The translations under genes and the position numbers were made by a program. Shown one piece after another: positions 9,504-19,520 of a stretch of 64,000 nt of DNA. The DNA comes from DASRHK01 sp963776465. GTDB taxonomy: Bacteria > Pseudomonadota > Gammaproteobacteria > Nevskiales > Nevskiaceae. The stretch lies in assembly GCA_963776465.1 (NCBI GenBank), contig CAVZMV010000002.1, forward strand, positions 2,976,001 to 3,040,000, read 5' to 3'. Every line of letters starts with the position of its first letter. The stretch's first letter is position 1. The notes under the pieces were generated by a model. That model saw only the letters and a program-made list of their open reading frames with translations, did not search any database and was not told the DNA's origin.

Positions 9504-11361
9504 TGCGGCTCGGCGCGGATTGCCCGAGCACGAGCTTGTTCAGCCGCTTCACGAACGCGGCGGGATCGTCGAGCTGGGCGCCCTCCGCCAGCACCGCCTG
9601 CCCGTATAGCAGCTCGGCGTAGTCCGCAAAGCCCTCGTCACTCTCCGCGGTCTTCAGGCGCGCCACCAGCGGATGCGACGGGTTGAGCTCCAGGATCGGC
9701 CTGGTCTGCGGCATCTTCTCGCCCGCGCGCTTCAGGATCTGCTCGAAGTGCCGCGACAAGCCGTGCTCCGGCGCAACCAGGCAGCTCGGCGACTCGGTGA
9801 GCCGGCCCGACAGGCGCACGGATTCGACGCGCGACTCGAGGAGCTTGCCCAGACGCGTGAGCACATCCTTGTACTCGCTCTCGTGCCGCGCCTTGTCCGG
9901 CGTCTCGATGCGGCTTTCCAGGTCCTTGCTGGCGCGCGCGACGGATTCCAGCTTCTTGCCCTGGAACTCGGGCAGGTGCGTCACGAGCCACTCGTCCACC
10001 CGGTCGGCGAGCAGCAGCACCTCGTGCCCGCGGCTGACGAAACCTTCCAGGTGCGGACTGTTGCGCGCGGCGGCCAGCGTCTCGGCCGTCAGGTAGAAGA
10101 TCTCCTTCTGCTCTGCCGGCATGCGGCCGCTGTACTCGGCCAGGGACACGGTCGGCTTGTCCGGGCTGCGGCTGCTGTGGAAGCGGCACAGCGCAGCGAT
10201 GCGCTCACGGTTGGCCGCGTCCTCGACGACGCCTTCCTTGAGCACAGTGCCGAAGGTCTCCCAGAACTTCGCGTAATCGTCGGGTCGCTGCGCCGCCATC
10301 TCCTCGAGCAGATCCAGCACGCGCTTGACCAGCGCGCTCTTGATCTTCTCGACCATGCGGTTGCCCTGCAGGAGCTCGCGGGAGACGTTGAGCGGCAAGT
10401 CGGCGGTGTCGACCAGGCCGCGCACAAACCGCAGGTACGCCGGCAGGAGCTCGGCCGCCTTGTCGAAGATGAACACGCGCTTGACGTAAAGCTGCACGCC
10501 GCGCGCGTGCTCGCGATCCCACAGGTCGAAGGGCGCGTGCGACGGGATGTACAGCAGCGTCGTGTACTCGAGCGTGCCTTCGACCTTGTTGTGCGCCCAG
10601 GCCAGCGGTGGCGCGTGATCGTGCGCGATGTGCTCGTAGAACTTCTTGTAGTCCTCGTCCTTGAGCTCGGACTTGGGACGCGTCCAGAACGCGCGGGCCT
10701 GGTTGATGGTCTCCGACTCGCCCTTGTCGTCCTTCAGCCGGATCGGCAGGCCGATGTGATCCGAATAGCGGCGCACGATGGTGCGGACGCGGCCCGGCTC
10801 CAGGAATTCCTTGGCGTCGTCGCGAAGATGCAGGATCACCTCGGTGCCGCGGTCCTGCTTGAACGACGGCTCGACGGTGAACTCGCCCTGGCCGTCCGAT
10901 TCCCAGCGCACGGCATCGTCCTGATCTGCGCGACGGGACAGCACTGTCACCTTGTCGGCGACGATGAACGAGGAATAGAAGCCGACGCCGAACTGTCCGA
11001 TCGCCTGCGCGTCCTTCTTCTGGTCGCCCGACAGGGACTCGAGGAACTTGCGCGTGCCGGAACGGGCGATGGTGCCCAGGTTCTCGATCACTTCGTCGCG
11101 GGACATGCCGACGCCGTTGTCCTTGATCGTCAGGGTGCCGGCGGCCCTGTCGACGGAGATCTCCACGGCCAGCTCGGAATCGCCGAGCAGCTCGGGCTTG
11201 TCGATCGCCAGGAAGCGCAGGCGATCGCACGCGTCGGAGGCGTTGGAGATCAGCTCGCGCAGGAAGATCTCCCGGCTGGAGTACAGCGAGTGGATCATCA
11301 GGTGCAGCAGCTGCCGCACCTCGGCCTGGAATTCGCGCTTCTCGGTTTTTGGTTCGCTCAT
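9493..11361 (-). CDS. htpG: Molecular chaperone HtpG (Hsp90)
   Basis: The bacterial Hsp90 homodimer, an ATP-dependent cytosolic chaperone. The 622-residue protein has the GHKL ATPase N-domain (ELISNASDACDRLRF, DNGVGMSRDEVIENLGTIARSGT, QFGVGFYSSF), the middle-domain catalytic arginine region around LNVSRELLQ, and a C-terminal dimerisation domain. The ATG overlaps the nlpD stop (ATGA), so it is coupled to nlpD rather than lying in its own heat-shock transcription unit. Normal family length. Confidence 0.98.
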   Translation of the reverse strand: MSEPKTEKREFQAEVRQLLHLMIHSLYSSREIFLRELISNASDACDRLRFLAIDKPELLGDSELAVEISVDRAAGTLTIKDNGVGMSRDEVIENLGTIARSGTRKFLESLSGDQKKDAQAIGQFGVGFYSSFIVADKVTVLSRRADQDDAVRWESDGQGEFTVEPSFKQDRGTEVILHLRDDAKEFLEPGRVRTIVRRYSDHIGLPIRLKDDKGESETINQARAFWTRPKSELKDEDYKKFYEHIAHDHAPPLAWAHNKVEGTLEYTTLLYIPSHAPFDLWDREHARGVQLYVKRVFIFDKAAELLPAYLRFVRGLVDTADLPLNVSRELLQGNRMVEKIKSALVKRVLDLLEEMAAQRPDDYAKFWETFGTVLKEGVVEDAANRERIAALCRFHSSRSPDKPTVSLAEYSGRMPAEQKEIFYLTAETLAAARNSPHLEGFVSRGHEVLLLADRVDEWLVTHLPEFQGKKLESVARASKDLESRIETPDKARHESEYKDVLTRLGKLLESRVESVRLSGRLTESPSCLVAPEHGLSRHFEQILKRAGEKMPQTRPILELNPSHPLVARLKTAESDEGFADYAELLYGQAVLAEGAQLDDPAAFVKRLNKLVLGQSAPSRIIV

Positions 11362-12149
11362 GGGGTCCCTAATTTGGGGAGCATCGGCAAAGGATCAAGA
11401 GGCTTGCCGTGCTCGCGGATCTCGAAGTGCAGCAAGGGCTTCTGCTCCGGCCCCATCCCCAGCTCGGCGATGGCCTGCCCGGCGGTCACCAGGTCGCCCT
11501 CCGCGACCAGGCGCTTGCGGTTGTAGCCATACGCCGAAAGGTAGGTCTCGTCGTGCTTGATGATCACCAGCTCGCCGTAGCCCTTCAGGCCTGAGCCGCT
11601 GTAGACCACGCGGCCCGGCGCGGCAGCGATCACGCTCTGGCCCAGCTCGCCGCCGATGTCGACCCCCTTGGAGCCGCCTTCGGGCGAGTACGTCTTGGCG
11701 ATGGCGCCCGAGAGCGGCCACTGCCATTGGTAGTAACGCTCCAGCGGCGGGGCGGCCTTGGCCGCGCCCGCGGGATGCGGCGCGAGCGTCGGTTCATCGT
11801 CCGCGGCGGCCGGCGTGCGCCTGGGCTTGAGCGCAGCGACCGGGTTCGATGCCTTGCCCTTCGGACTCAGCCGCAGCACCTGCCCGACATCCAGACGATA
11901 GTCCGAGCCGATGCCGTTCCAGGCGGCGACGTCGTGGTAGTCCAGCTGATGCCGCGTGGCGATCGAATACAGCGTGTCGCCGCGCTTGACCGTGTAGGAC
12001 CGCGCTTCCGCGTCAGGGGCATGTCGGCGGGTCGAAGACGACCGCGACGCTCCTGCGCGACGGCTGTCGCCTTCATCGCTCCAGCGCACGGCCTCGGTGC
12101 AGGCCGTCAGCACCAGGCCGACGACGACGATCAGGGCAGCGCGCATCAA
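11358..12149 (-). CDS. nlpD: NlpD-like LysM/LytM lipoprotein (amidase activator)
   Basis: Periplasmic divisome-associated activator of an N-acetylmuramyl-L-alanine amidase. The 263-residue protein has a lipobox LTAC (C17), a LysM domain (YTVKRGDTLYSIATRH, about 52-95), a Pro/Ala linker, and a C-terminal LytM domain. The LytM zinc ligands are degenerate: KGVDIG replaces HxxxD, and LLHFEIR replaces the HxH pair. This is the normal state of NlpD-type activators that do not cut peptidoglycan themselves. It is third in surE-pcm-nlpD; the next gene here is htpG, not rpoS. Confidence 0.93.
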   Translation of the reverse strand: MMRAALIVVVGLVLTACTEAVRWSDEGDSRRAGASRSSSTRRHAPDAEARSYTVKRGDTLYSIATRHQLDYHDVAAWNGIGSDYRLDVGQVLRLSPKGKASNPVAALKPRRTPAAADDEPTLAPHPAGAAKAAPPLERYYQWQWPLSGAIAKTYSPEGGSKGVDIGGELGQSVIAAAPGRVVYSGSGLKGYGELVIIKHDETYLSAYGYNRKRLVAEGDLVTAGQAIAELGMGPEQKPLLHFEIREHGKPLDPLPMLPKLGTP

Positions 12150-12847
12150 GCCCGACCGCCGAGCAGAGGCACGAAGCTGACGCCGCAGAGGTCCGCGGCC
12201 CTGACCCCTTTGTCCGTGCGCTCCACCAGCTTCAGGTTCTGGAATCCCAGTGATCCGACCGGGATGATCAGCCTGCCGCCGGGCGCGAGCTGATCGATCA
12301 GCGGCTGCGGGATCGTCTCGGCAGCGGCCGTCACCAGGATGCCGTCGAAAGGCGCGTAGGTTTGCCAGCCGGCGTTGCCGTCGGCGTAGGAGAAGTGGAT
12401 GCGGTGATAGCCCAGCCGCGCCAGGCGTTCGCGCGCCTGCTCCGACAGTCGCTTCACGCGCTCGATGGTGAACACCGCCGCCGTCACTTCCGCCAGCACC
12501 GCGGTCTGATAGCCGCAGCCGGTCCCGATCTCGAGGACCTTGCGCAGCTTGCGCGTGGCCGGCTTGCCGCCCGAAGCGGCGGTGCCGTCGAGCAGGGCCT
12601 GCGTCATCAGCGCGACGATGTAGGGCTGCGAGATCGTCTGCGCCTGGCCGATCGGCAGCGCGTTGTTCTCGTAGGCGCGACCGCGCAGCGCTTCCTCGAT
12701 GAACTGCTCGCGCGGCACGCGCGCGAGCGCGGTGAGCACCCGCTCGTCACGGATGCCCTGGCGGCGCAGCTCGTCGAGCAGCCGGCGACGCTGCGCGTCG
12801 AGCGTCGAGCCGCCTGCAGGCAGCTGCGGCCGCAGGACGTTCCTCAT
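12146..12847 (-). CDS. pcm: Protein-L-isoaspartate O-methyltransferase
   Basis: Repairs isomerised aspartyl residues in damaged proteins using SAM. The start was set at the ATG that overlaps the surE stop (ATGA), giving 233 residues; the frame is open much further upstream through surE, but that part is an antisense-like shadow. Motifs: VPREQFI, the AYENNALPIGQAQTISQP substrate segment near residues 59-75, and the SAM loop VLEIGTGCGYQTAVLA near 104-119. Part of the surE-pcm-nlpD stress-survival cluster. Confidence 0.96.
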   Translation of the reverse strand: MRNVLRPQLPAGGSTLDAQRRRLLDELRRQGIRDERVLTALARVPREQFIEEALRGRAYENNALPIGQAQTISQPYIVALMTQALLDGTAASGGKPATRKLRKVLEIGTGCGYQTAVLAEVTAAVFTIERVKRLSEQARERLARLGYHRIHFSYADGNAGWQTYAPFDGILVTAAAETIPQPLIDQLAPGGRLIIPVGSLGFQNLKLVERTDKGVRAADLCGVSFVPLLGGRA

Positions 12848-13590
12848 AGCCCCTTGACCCACTGCTGCACCTGCTCGAGCGCGGCGTGGCGGGTCAGGTC
12901 GGTCAGGATCGGGGTGATCGACACCGCGCCGGCGGCGATGGCGTGGAAATCGGTGCCGGGGCCGGCGTCCGCTTCTGGTCCCGCGCCGCCGACCCACCAG
13001 ATCGGACGGCCCCGCGGATCGGTCGAGGCGATCACCGGCTCCGCACGATGGCGATTGCCCAGGCGCGTCGCGCGAAAGCCGGTGATCGACGCCCACGGCA
13101 GGTCCGGAACGTTGACGTTGAGGATCGAGTTGTTCGGCAGCGCCTCGCGTCGCAACAGCTCGATCACGGCCAGCGTGGCGCGCGCGGCGGTGGCGTAGTG
13201 CTCGGGGTTGGTGCCACAGCAGGACACGGCGATGGCCGGGTACCCCAGATTGCGTCCCTCCATCGCCGCGGCGACCGTTCCGGAATACAGCACGTCGTCG
13301 CCCAGGTTGGCGCCGGCGTTGATGCCGGAAACGACCATGTCGGGCAGCTCCTTCATCAGGCCGGTCAGCGCCAGGTGGACGCAGTCGGTCGGCGTGCCGT
13401 CGACGCAGAACACGCCGTCGGGATGGCGCTGCACGCGCACCGGCGTCAGGAGGGTGAGCGAATTGCTCGCGCCGCTGCGGTTGCGGTCGGGCGCCACGAC
13501 GGTCAGATCGAAGTGCGTGTGCAGGGCATCGGCCAGGCAGCGCAGGCCCGGCGCCTGGCAGCCGTCGTCGTTGGAGAGGAGAATTCGCAT
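12844..13590 (-). CDS. surE: 5'/3'-nucleotidase SurE
   Basis: A metal-dependent phosphatase acting on nucleoside monophosphates and short polyphosphates, linked to stationary-phase survival. The 248 residues begin with the metal-site motif LLSNDDG and continue with VVAPDRNRSGASNSLT and PDMVVSGINAGANLGDDVLYSGTVAAAMEGR, all diagnostic. It is first in the coupled surE>pcm>nlpD>htpG run and diverges from the smr gene across a 35 bp gap. Confidence 0.97.
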   Translation of the reverse strand: MRILLSNDDGCQAPGLRCLADALHTHFDLTVVAPDRNRSGASNSLTLLTPVRVQRHPDGVFCVDGTPTDCVHLALTGLMKELPDMVVSGINAGANLGDDVLYSGTVAAAMEGRNLGYPAIAVSCCGTNPEHYATAARATLAVIELLRREALPNNSILNVNVPDLPWASITGFRATRLGNRHRAEPVIASTDPRGRPIWWVGGAGPEADAGPGTDFHAIAAGAVSITPILTDLTRHAALEQVQQWVKGL

Positions 13591-13625
13591 CAGAGATTAC
13601 AAGTGTACTTCCAAGCACCACCCCG

Positions 13626-14213
13626 ATGAACAAGCTTCCCCCCGTTCCGCCACCCGCCGAGGACGACGATGCCTTCGCCGAAGCGATGCGGGAGGTCAGG
13701 CCGCTGCCCAAGCCCAACCGCGCTCCGCCCCATCGTGATCCACCGAACGGCCGGCCCCTGCAGACCGAGGCAGACGAGCGCGCGGTGCTCGACGAGCTGC
13801 TGGCGCACGATCCGGAGCGCTGGATCGACAGCGGCGAGGATCTCGCCTACCGCGCACCGGGTTTGCAGGACTCGGTCTTTCGCCGGCTGCGCCGAGGCAC
13901 TTACCGCGTGGGCGCCGAGCTCGATCTGCACGGGATGAACAGCGCGACGGCCAAGGTCGCGTTGCATCATTTCCTGGCGGAGAGCATGGCGCGCGGGGTC
14001 CGTTGCGTCCGCGTCATCCACGGCAAGGGGCTTCGCTCCAGCAATCAGGGACCGGTGCTCAAGAGCCGCGTCGATCACTGGCTGCGGCGTCGCAAGGATG
14101 TGCTGGCCTTCTGCTCCGCGCGGCCACAGGACGGTGGCAGCGGCGCGGTCTACGTGCTCCTGCGCGCGTCCGACCTACGCGGCCTGGGCGGAGGACCAGG
14201 TCTGGCCGAATAG
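13626..14213 (+). CDS. Smr/MutS2-domain protein (SmrA-like)
   Basis: A 195-residue protein with an N-terminal region of basic, proline-rich sequence and a C-terminal Smr domain: ELDLHGMNSATAKVALHHFL near residue 97, then VRVIHGKGLRS near 132 and GGSGAVYVLLR at the end. Smr domains are nickases or RNases, or bind branched DNA; the stand-alone bacterial forms have recently been tied to ribosome rescue. The role here is unassigned. Its 3' end overlaps the convergent TetR gene by 39 bp. Confidence 0.88.
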   Translation: MNKLPPVPPPAEDDDAFAEAMREVRPLPKPNRAPPHRDPPNGRPLQTEADERAVLDELLAHDPERWIDSGEDLAYRAPGLQDSVFRRLRRGTYRVGAELDLHGMNSATAKVALHHFLAESMARGVRCVRVIHGKGLRSSNQGPVLKSRVDHWLRRRKDVLAFCSARPQDGGSGAVYVLLRASDLRGLGGGPGLAE

Positions 14214-14813
14214 CTCCAGCGACAGCTGCGCCAGCAGCTGATCCAGGCGCTCCGCGCCGGCAACGCGCGCGATCTGCAGCCCTCCCTGCAGCGATGCGCC
14301 GAGCTGCACCGCCTTGTCCTCCGGCTTGCCGATGAAGCGCAAGCTGCCCTGGCTGCGCCCCAGCTCGAGCGTCTCGATGAGCCAGTCGTAGATCTCGCCC
14401 ATCAGCAGGCGCGCTTCCTCCCGCATCTCCTCGGGGATCGCCTGGAATTCGGCGCCGAGGATCCCGGAGGGGCAGACGCGGCATTCGGCGTTGAAGTAGG
14501 CGACGTAAAGATTGAAGTAGCTCTGCAGCCGCGACCAGGCGTTCTCGGTCTTGCGCGCCTGCACGAACCACTCGCGGAAGCGGTTGCGATAGCGCTGGAT
14601 CAGCGCCACGCCCAGGCTCTCCTTCGACGGGAAGTGATAGTGGATCGCGGCGTTGCGGATGCCGAGCTGCACGGCAATGTGGTGATAGGAGAAGCCGTTG
14701 TAGCCGCGCCGCTGCCAGAGCTCTTCGGCGCAGTTGAGGATTTCCTCGCGGGTGTCGCGCCCCTTTACGGCGCGACGTCGATCCCCGTCGGCGTGCATCG
14801 CTGGTTTCAGCAT
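14175..14813 (-). CDS. TetR/AcrR family transcriptional regulator
   Basis: A 212-residue one-component repressor. The N-terminal HTH lies at about residues 20-66 (TREEILNCAEELWQRRGYNG, then a recognition helix GIRNAAIHYHFPSKESLG), followed by a variable helical ligand domain. The start ATG was chosen for its position after the upstream non-coding stretch; a second ATG five codons in is possible. Target genes are not evident: the flanking genes are smr (convergent) and ispF (upstream, same strand). Confidence 0.92.
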   Translation of the reverse strand: MLKPAMHADGDRRRAVKGRDTREEILNCAEELWQRRGYNGFSYHHIAVQLGIRNAAIHYHFPSKESLGVALIQRYRNRFREWFVQARKTENAWSRLQSYFNLYVAYFNAECRVCPSGILGAEFQAIPEEMREEARLLMGEIYDWLIETLELGRSQGSLRFIGKPEDKAVQLGASLQGGLQIARVAGAERLDQLLAQLSLELFGQTWSSAQAA

Positions 14814-14845
14814 CGCGCGAGTATAGCCCCGCGCAAAAGCGCGAG

Positions 14846-15331
14846 CTACGGCGCAGGGATTTTTTCGAGCAGCACGATCGCGTGCGCGGCGATGCCTTCG
14901 GCGCGGCCGATGTGCCCCATACCTTCGTTGGTCGTTGCCTTGACGTTGATCAGGTCGATGGAGATGCCGAGCTCGGCGGCGAGGAGCTGGCACATCGCCG
15001 CGGTGTACGACGCGACGCGCGGCACCTGCGCGATCAACGTGAGGTCGGCATTGCCCACGCGGAAACCCGCGGCCCGCACGCGGGTCATCACGTCCGCGAG
15101 CAATCGCTGGCCGGCGATGCCCCGGTATTTCTCTTCGGTGTCCGGGAACAGCTTGCCGATGTCGCCGCCGCCCATTGCCCCGAGCAGTGCGTCGCAGAGC
15201 GCGTGGATGATCACGTCGCCATCGGAATGCGCGATGACCTTGTACGGACAAGCGATGAACACGCCGCCCAGCGTCACGCCCTCGCCGCTTTCGAGGCGAT
15301 GCACGTCGAAGCCGTGGCCGATCCTAAACAT
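14846..15331 (-). CDS. ispF: 2-C-methyl-D-erythritol 2,4-cyclodiphosphate synthase
   Basis: The cyclising enzyme of the MEP isoprenoid pathway, active as a zinc-dependent trimer. The 161 residues carry GHGFDVHRLESG at the N-terminus (zinc ligands D and H), AHSDGDVIIHALCDALLGA and the C-terminal KATTNEGMGHIGRAEGIAAHAIVLL. It lies 39 bp after ispD. Together with dxs and ispA at the other end of the window it shows an MEP-pathway organism. Confidence 0.97.
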   Translation of the reverse strand: MFRIGHGFDVHRLESGEGVTLGGVFIACPYKVIAHSDGDVIIHALCDALLGAMGGGDIGKLFPDTEEKYRGIAGQRLLADVMTRVRAAGFRVGNADLTLIAQVPRVASYTAAMCQLLAAELGISIDLINVKATTNEGMGHIGRAEGIAAHAIVLLEKIPAP

Positions 15332-15370
15332 GCGCCAAGGTTAACGGCCGGCGACGGCGAAGTCGAAGGC

Positions 15371-16096
15371 TCATCGTTGCGCCTCGGGCCGTGACAGCCA
15401 GAAATCCGCCAGCGCCAGGTCCTCCGGATACGTGACCTTGAGATTGCTCTTGCGGGCCTCCACCAGCCGGGGTCGGTAGCCGGCGCGCTCCATCGCGCCC
15501 GCCTCGTCAGTGACCTCCACGCGCTGCGCTGCGCAGGCTTCCAGCGCAGTGCGCAGCAGGTCCAGCCGGAACATCTGCGGGGTCTGGGCGCACCACAAGT
15601 CCCGGCGATCCACGGATTCGTCGACGCGCCCGTCGGCCGCGCGCTTGACGGTGTCGGTCACAGGCGCGGCCAGGAGCCCGCCGTTCTCGTCCGTCGCCTG
15701 GTCGCGGAGGCGCTCGATGTCGGCGCGCGTGACGCAGGGGCGCGCGCCGTCGTGCACCAGCACGTAGGTGTTCTGCGCCTGGCTGCGTGCCAGCTCGGAC
15801 ACGCGTCGCAAGCCGGCGAGCACCGAGTCGGCGCGCGCGGCGCCGCCGGTTGCGATCTGAAGGCGCGCCTCGCGCGCGACGGCAAGACTCTCGAATCGCT
15901 GGTCGTGTGCCGCTACGACGGCGACGACTCCGTCGACCCAGGCCAGATGGAAGAAGGCGGCGAGGCTGTGCTCGACCAGCGTCTTGCCTTGTGATTCGAG
16001 GTATTGCTTGGGAAGCGCTGTCTGCATGCGGGTGCCGCCACCGGCTGCCACGACGATCGCCCAGTAGCGCGGTGTGCCGCCTGGAGCCTCGCCCAA
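15371..16096 (-). CDS. ispD: 2-C-methyl-D-erythritol 4-phosphate cytidylyltransferase
   Basis: Transfers CMP from CTP to methylerythritol phosphate in the MEP pathway. The 241 residues show the nucleotide-binding loop VVAAGGGTRMQTALPKQYL near residues 16-34, VHDGARPCVTRADIERL in the middle, and LVEARKSNLKVTYPEDLALAD near the C-terminus. It follows ftsB by 9 bp, as is common in gammaproteobacteria. Confidence 0.97.
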   Translation of the reverse strand: MGEAPGGTPRYWAIVVAAGGGTRMQTALPKQYLESQGKTLVEHSLAAFFHLAWVDGVVAVVAAHDQRFESLAVAREARLQIATGGAARADSVLAGLRRVSELARSQAQNTYVLVHDGARPCVTRADIERLRDQATDENGGLLAAPVTDTVKRAADGRVDESVDRRDLWCAQTPQMFRLDLLRTALEACAAQRVEVTDEAGAMERAGYRPRLVEARKSNLKVTYPEDLALADFWLSRPEAQR

Positions 16097-16105
16097 GGTG
16101 GTCGC

Positions 16106-16383
16106 CTAGCGGCGTACGACGAGATAGAACGTCTCGCCCTGGCGGACCATCCCCAGCGACTGGCGCGCGCGGATCTCGATCTCGTCCAGCCCGGACTTGA
16201 GGTTACGCACGCTCGCGTCCAGCGCGGCGTTGCGATTGCGCAGCTTTTCGACTTGCGCGCGATTGCGCGCGAGCTCGCTGCGCAGGCGCAGGCTGTGGGC
16301 GATGCCGCCGTCCGCGACCCAAAGTCGATACTGCAGGCCGACCAGCATCAGCACGAGCAGCGTGGTGAGCCAGGTCGTGAGCT

Positions 16384-16387
<4 letters not shown>
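16106..16387 (-). CDS. ftsB: Cell division protein FtsB
   Basis: A bitopic divisome protein that forms the FtsQLB complex. Using the GTG that overlaps the eno stop (GTGA) gives 93 residues: one N-terminal membrane helix (LTTLLVLMLVGLQYRLWV) and then a periplasmic coiled coil (LRSELARNRAQVEKLRNRN) ending in RQSLGMVRQGETFYLVV, the typical FtsB tail. The eno-ftsB-ispD-ispF order is the standard gammaproteobacterial one. The longer upstream open frame is antisense-like and was not used. Confidence 0.93.
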
Positions 16388-17667
<1,280 letters not shown>

Positions 17668-17735
17668 TAGCTGTGCTTTTCAGGAATGCAGGGGTCCGCT
17701 AACATGCGCGACCCTCGCGGTTTGGTGGAATTCAA

Positions 17736-17821
<86 letters not shown>

Positions 17822-17880
17822 TTAAGCTGCTGTTTCTCCATTTGTTTCCTAGCCTAGCACACCCTGTGCATAAACAGGGC

Positions 17881-17898
17881 TGCCAGAAAATTGCCAGA
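17881..17898 (+). promoter_or_regulatory. Candidate integrase arm-type sites at the left end
   Basis: Two direct copies of TGCCAGA (17881-17887 and 17892-17898, the second as TTGCCAGA from 17891) lie between the attL core and the integrase stop codon. The same 8-mer recurs at 37049-37056 next to attR. A lambda-type integrase with an N-terminal arm-binding domain needs short direct repeats of this sort. Inferred from position and repetition. Confidence 0.45.
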
Positions 17899-19047
17899 CT
17901 ATTTTCCGTAAATCGCGGGTGGGTTTATCTCGACGTAAGGCGCGTCCGGGCGATCCAAGTAGGTATCCGTCATGTTCTCATCCGCGTGACCGTATAGGGC
18001 TTGTAACTGCGTCTTGGTCCAACCGGCTTTACGGTATAGATCGCCACCGAGAGAGCGAATTTCGTGGAAGGTAGGCGGGTTCTTGCAGTCCGCAAATTCA
18101 GGACAGGCATCCCGTGCTTCCTCGAACAAACGGGTCAATTGCTCTGGAAGGACCTGCGTATGGTGAACGCGCTTCACTGCCCTCATGTGCTTTGGTCGCG
18201 CCTTTACCGGTAGACGGTGAATGACGAAAGGTGACACAACGTCATCACGACATCGTTTGAGCACCCTATCGAGCGTCATTCCACGCTGAGAGAGGGCGCG
18301 AGATAGTGAAAGACGGACCTTGGTGGAGTCCCTAGTTTTCTTTGGTTCAACCTTGAGCGGGCCACCTGCGCAATCCTCGAACCGTGCATATGCGACATCG
18401 CCTCGACGCAGGAGCGTTATCAGCGACAGGTCCATCGCATTCTGCAAAGCACGCATCTTCGGCTCGCCTGCCGTGACCAATTCCGCTGCTCTGCGGTAGA
18501 CCGCGTCAAAGCCTTCGATGGTCAATCGTTCGCGCTTGCGCGTCTCTGAACCCGGCTTGCGTGTTTGTGATGCAGGATTGAAATCAATCCAACCCTCTTC
18601 GACTGCACAGTCGAGTATCCAGATCAGTAGCGTGCGGTAACGCCTACGCGAGTCTAGTGAATCTGTCACCGCTCGCAGATAGTCTGCACAATCCTTGACA
18701 GTGAAGGTCCGCACCTGACGGCTTCCAAGATCGGATTCGATTTTGCTGATGCGAATTTCGTTGTTCTCGCGTGTGACCTCACCCCAATTGCGGTCTGGCA
18801 CGTCTTCATCGCGGAAAAGTTTGATCGCCTCCTTAAGCTCTCGTTTCTCTCCCAAAACGTCCGCGACCAAATCGGTCGTCGCCATGAGCATGGCGTTTAG
18901 CTTCTTGGCGGATTGAATCGCCTTAAGCCGGTCATCAGGCCAGAAATGCCGATTGCCAGTTACTGGATGCCTGTATTCGAACCCTCGCGTGCACGGATAA
19001 AGATTGACCGGCAGGTCACGGTTACGAAGGTCGCGTCGTCTTCCCAT
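17899..19047 (-). CDS. int: Lambda-type tyrosine integrase
   Basis: Catalyses integration and excision of the surrounding element. The 382-residue protein has an N-terminal arm-binding domain closely patterned on lambda Int (MGRRRDLRNRDLPVNLY, then GFEYRHPVTGNRHFW), a core-binding SAM-like domain at about 90-170, and a catalytic domain. The catalytic set is complete: R214/R215 (LLRRGDV), K236/K237, H328-x-x-R331 (FHEIR), H354 (YGHADENMT) and nucleophile Y363 (DTYLDR). The stop codon lies 77 bp from the attL core. Presence of the arm-binding domain implies arm sites and probably IHF/Xis-assisted recombination. Confidence 0.95.
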   Translation of the reverse strand: MGRRRDLRNRDLPVNLYPCTRGFEYRHPVTGNRHFWPDDRLKAIQSAKKLNAMLMATTDLVADVLGEKRELKEAIKLFRDEDVPDRNWGEVTRENNEIRISKIESDLGSRQVRTFTVKDCADYLRAVTDSLDSRRRYRTLLIWILDCAVEEGWIDFNPASQTRKPGSETRKRERLTIEGFDAVYRRAAELVTAGEPKMRALQNAMDLSLITLLRRGDVAYARFEDCAGGPLKVEPKKTRDSTKVRLSLSRALSQRGMTLDRVLKRCRDDVVSPFVIHRLPVKARPKHMRAVKRVHHTQVLPEQLTRLFEEARDACPEFADCKNPPTFHEIRSLGGDLYRKAGWTKTQLQALYGHADENMTDTYLDRPDAPYVEINPPAIYGK

Positions 19048-19056
19048 GGGTCCAGA

Positions 19057-19398
19057 CTAAGCGGACAAGACCGCTTCAACCAACTCGTCGCCTTGAGCGA
19101 GCCAGCGGTGTTCATCAATGAACCAAGCACCACCCACCTTCCTTGCAAGGCCGGATTCTTTCCAATTTCTGCACCAGCGTCGGATAGTGACTTCGGCTGG
19201 GCGACTGACCTCTGAAAAATATTTCGCAGACCATTCGGCCGTGGTGATCAGGCGCATTGGAGAATGCCCGTATTGAAGTCCGGAAAAGTCGCGGGGCCGC
19301 TTGAGACAGTCTCTTCGGTGTTCTTCTGCACGTTCTACATCCTGTTCTCCGGACCAATCTCGCCGGATGAGTTCGGACGAGGGTCCGACCTGAGTCAT
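19057..19398 (-). CDS. Excisionase-like small DNA-binding protein
   Basis: Encoded 9 bp upstream of int on the same strand, where excisionases are usually found. The ATG preceded by GGAGG at 6 bp gives 113 residues; a later ATG at 19257 would give only the conserved 66-residue end. That end reads LITTAEWSAKYF...RPAEVTIRRWCRNWKES, then VGGAWFIDEHRWLA, a winged-helix pattern like AlpA/Xis proteins (helix, RRWC recognition segment, GGxWxID wing). The N-terminal 47 residues are charged and unrecognised. Probably controls recombination direction. Confidence 0.65.
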   Translation of the reverse strand: MTQVGPSSELIRRDWSGEQDVERAEEHRRDCLKRPRDFSGLQYGHSPMRLITTAEWSAKYFSEVSRPAEVTIRRWCRNWKESGLARKVGGAWFIDEHRWLAQGDELVEAVLSA

Positions 19399-19520
19399 TC
19401 GTCGCCTCCGTTGGAGTGAAAGACACATCCAGAATCATCGATGAATCCTCGAATAGCAACCCAAAACCAATCATTCAGGAAATACCGGCTGTTCAGACGG
19501 TGCTCAAGCCACCGAGGCCG

